Of a stretch of 23,900 bases of DNA, positions 23,480-23,900 are shown piece by piece. The stretch spans positions 1-23,900 of the forward strand of contig CAYUIY010000026.1 of assembly GCA_964444915.1 (NCBI GenBank), read 5' to 3'. Numbering within the stretch: the stretch's first letter is position 1; every line of letters starts with the position of its first letter. The notes under the pieces were generated by a model that searched no databases, was not told the origin of the DNA, and saw only the letters and a list, made by a program, of their open reading frames with translations. Origin of the DNA: Anaerorudis sp964444915 (lineage in GTDB: Bacteria > Bacteroidota > Bacteroidia > Bacteroidales > Dysgonomonadaceae). A program made the position numbers and the translations under genes.

Positions 23480-23900
23480 ATGAAACACTCCGCTTTGTTG
23501 TCTTTTTTATTGTTGTTTTTCAGCATACCTATATGCCAATGTGAAAATCAAAGCAAATTTATCGATGAAAATATAAAGTTTGCGGCAGAACAATACACAT
23601 TACAGACAAATCTTATAGAAAAAACGGGGAAACTGCTTTATCCTCATACATTTATTGATGGCGAAATACGATATGTCAATCCTCGCGGTTGGACGTCAGG
23701 GTTCTTCCCGGGGAGTTTGTGGTACCTGTATGAATTGACAGGTGATGAAAAATGGAGATCGTGGGGAGAAAAATTCACAGAAGGATTGGATTCTGTAAAA
23801 TACCTTACAAATCACCACGATATAGGATTTATAATTGGATGTAGTTTTGGGAACGGATTGCGTTTGACCGGAAATGAAACGTATAAAAATGTCATTATCC
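23480..23900 (+). CDS. GH88 unsaturated glucuronyl hydrolase, 3' end outside window
   Basis: The first 140 residues of an exported glycoside hydrolase of family GH88. The N-terminus is a hydrophobic signal (MKHSALLSFLLLFFSIPIC, then QCENQ); two Cys residues follow the core, but the lipobox is poor, so signal peptidase I is as likely. The alpha/alpha-barrel start is clear: RYVNPRGWTSGFFPGSLWYL (64-83), YELTGDEKWRSWGEKFTEGL, then NHHDIGF, in which Asp114 matches one of the two catalytic Asp residues of Bacillus UGL, and IIGCSFGNGLRLTG. These enzymes hydrate the double bond of 4,5-unsaturated uronic acid left by polysaccharide lyases and release the sugar. It directly follows the lyase and the sulfatase remnant, as expected for a uronate-containing glycan. 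The second catalytic Asp lies beyond the window. Confidence 0.92.
   Translation, partial: MKHSALLSFLLLFFSIPICQCENQSKFIDENIKFAAEQYTLQTNLIEKTGKLLYPHTFIDGEIRYVNPRGWTSGFFPGSLWYLYELTGDEKWRSWGEKFTEGLDSVKYLTNHHDIGFIIGCSFGNGLRLTGNETYKNVII

Noticed and set aside
23247..23488. Two minus-strand open frames of 68 and 77 codons over the lyase/GH88 gap.
   Set aside because: They are antisense shadows of the GC-rich sulfatase remnant; the plus-strand reading has a recognisable protein signature and the minus ones do not.
1..23900. CRISPR array, tRNA or rRNA genes.
   Set aside because: No regularly spaced direct repeats, no cloverleaf-like sequence with a tRNA T-arm, and no rRNA-like segments were seen by eye.

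Overview
The window looks like chromosome of a low-GC member of Bacteroidota, probably order Bacteroidales. The basis is a SusC/SusD pair driven by an ECF sigma/FecR pair with an STN-bearing SusC, promoter-like TAnnTTTG boxes, weak Shine-Dalgarno sites, tandem DUF1080 and Gfo/Idh/MocA secreted proteins, and a pyrE-SRPBCC gene pair. The exact genus cannot be read from the sequence.

Layout. (1) 1-2010: the 3' part of an IS30-family transposase, then pyrE and a small SRPBCC protein, closed by a perfect 44-bp palindrome that probably terminates transcription from both sides. (2) 2014-9713, minus strand: a six-gene catabolic cluster read SDR oxidoreductase, PfkB/KdgK-type kinase, 6-phosphogluconate dehydrogenase, LarA-superfamily nickel epimerase, Tat-exported Gfo/Idh/MocA oxidoreductase, exported tandem-DUF1080 protein. 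A terminator-like hairpin separates gnd from the LarA-like gene. A 16-bp LacI-type palindrome overlaps the likely promoter of the cluster. (3) 9714-10082: divergent regulatory region. (4) 10083-13202: a lipoprotein related to tyrosine phosphatases whose catalytic Cys is replaced by Glu, then a biotin-dependent carboxyltransferase (OadA/PycB type). (5) 13375-23900, plus strand: a polysaccharide utilization locus: ECF sigma, FecR anti-sigma, SusC with STN domain, SusD, GH16 lipoprotein, heparinase II/III-type lyase, a GC-rich 49-codon remnant of a sulfatase gene, and the first 140 codons of a GH88 unsaturated glucuronyl hydrolase that runs off the window.

How they may work together. The PUL should capture and depolymerise a uronic-acid-containing glycan, possibly once sulfated: lyase and GH16 cut the chain, SusCD imports, GH88 releases unsaturated uronate. 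The divergent cluster looks like sugar-acid catabolism. The most interesting reading is a dehydratase-free hexuronate route: fructuronate to mannonate (SDR), mannonate to gluconate (LarA-like 2-epimerase), gluconate to 6-phosphogluconate (kinase), then ribulose-5-phosphate (Gnd). The enzyme families are clear; the substrates are inference. The Gfo/Idh/MocA and DUF1080 proteins form a likely exported 3-keto-glycoside module. No tRNA, rRNA or CRISPR array was seen.
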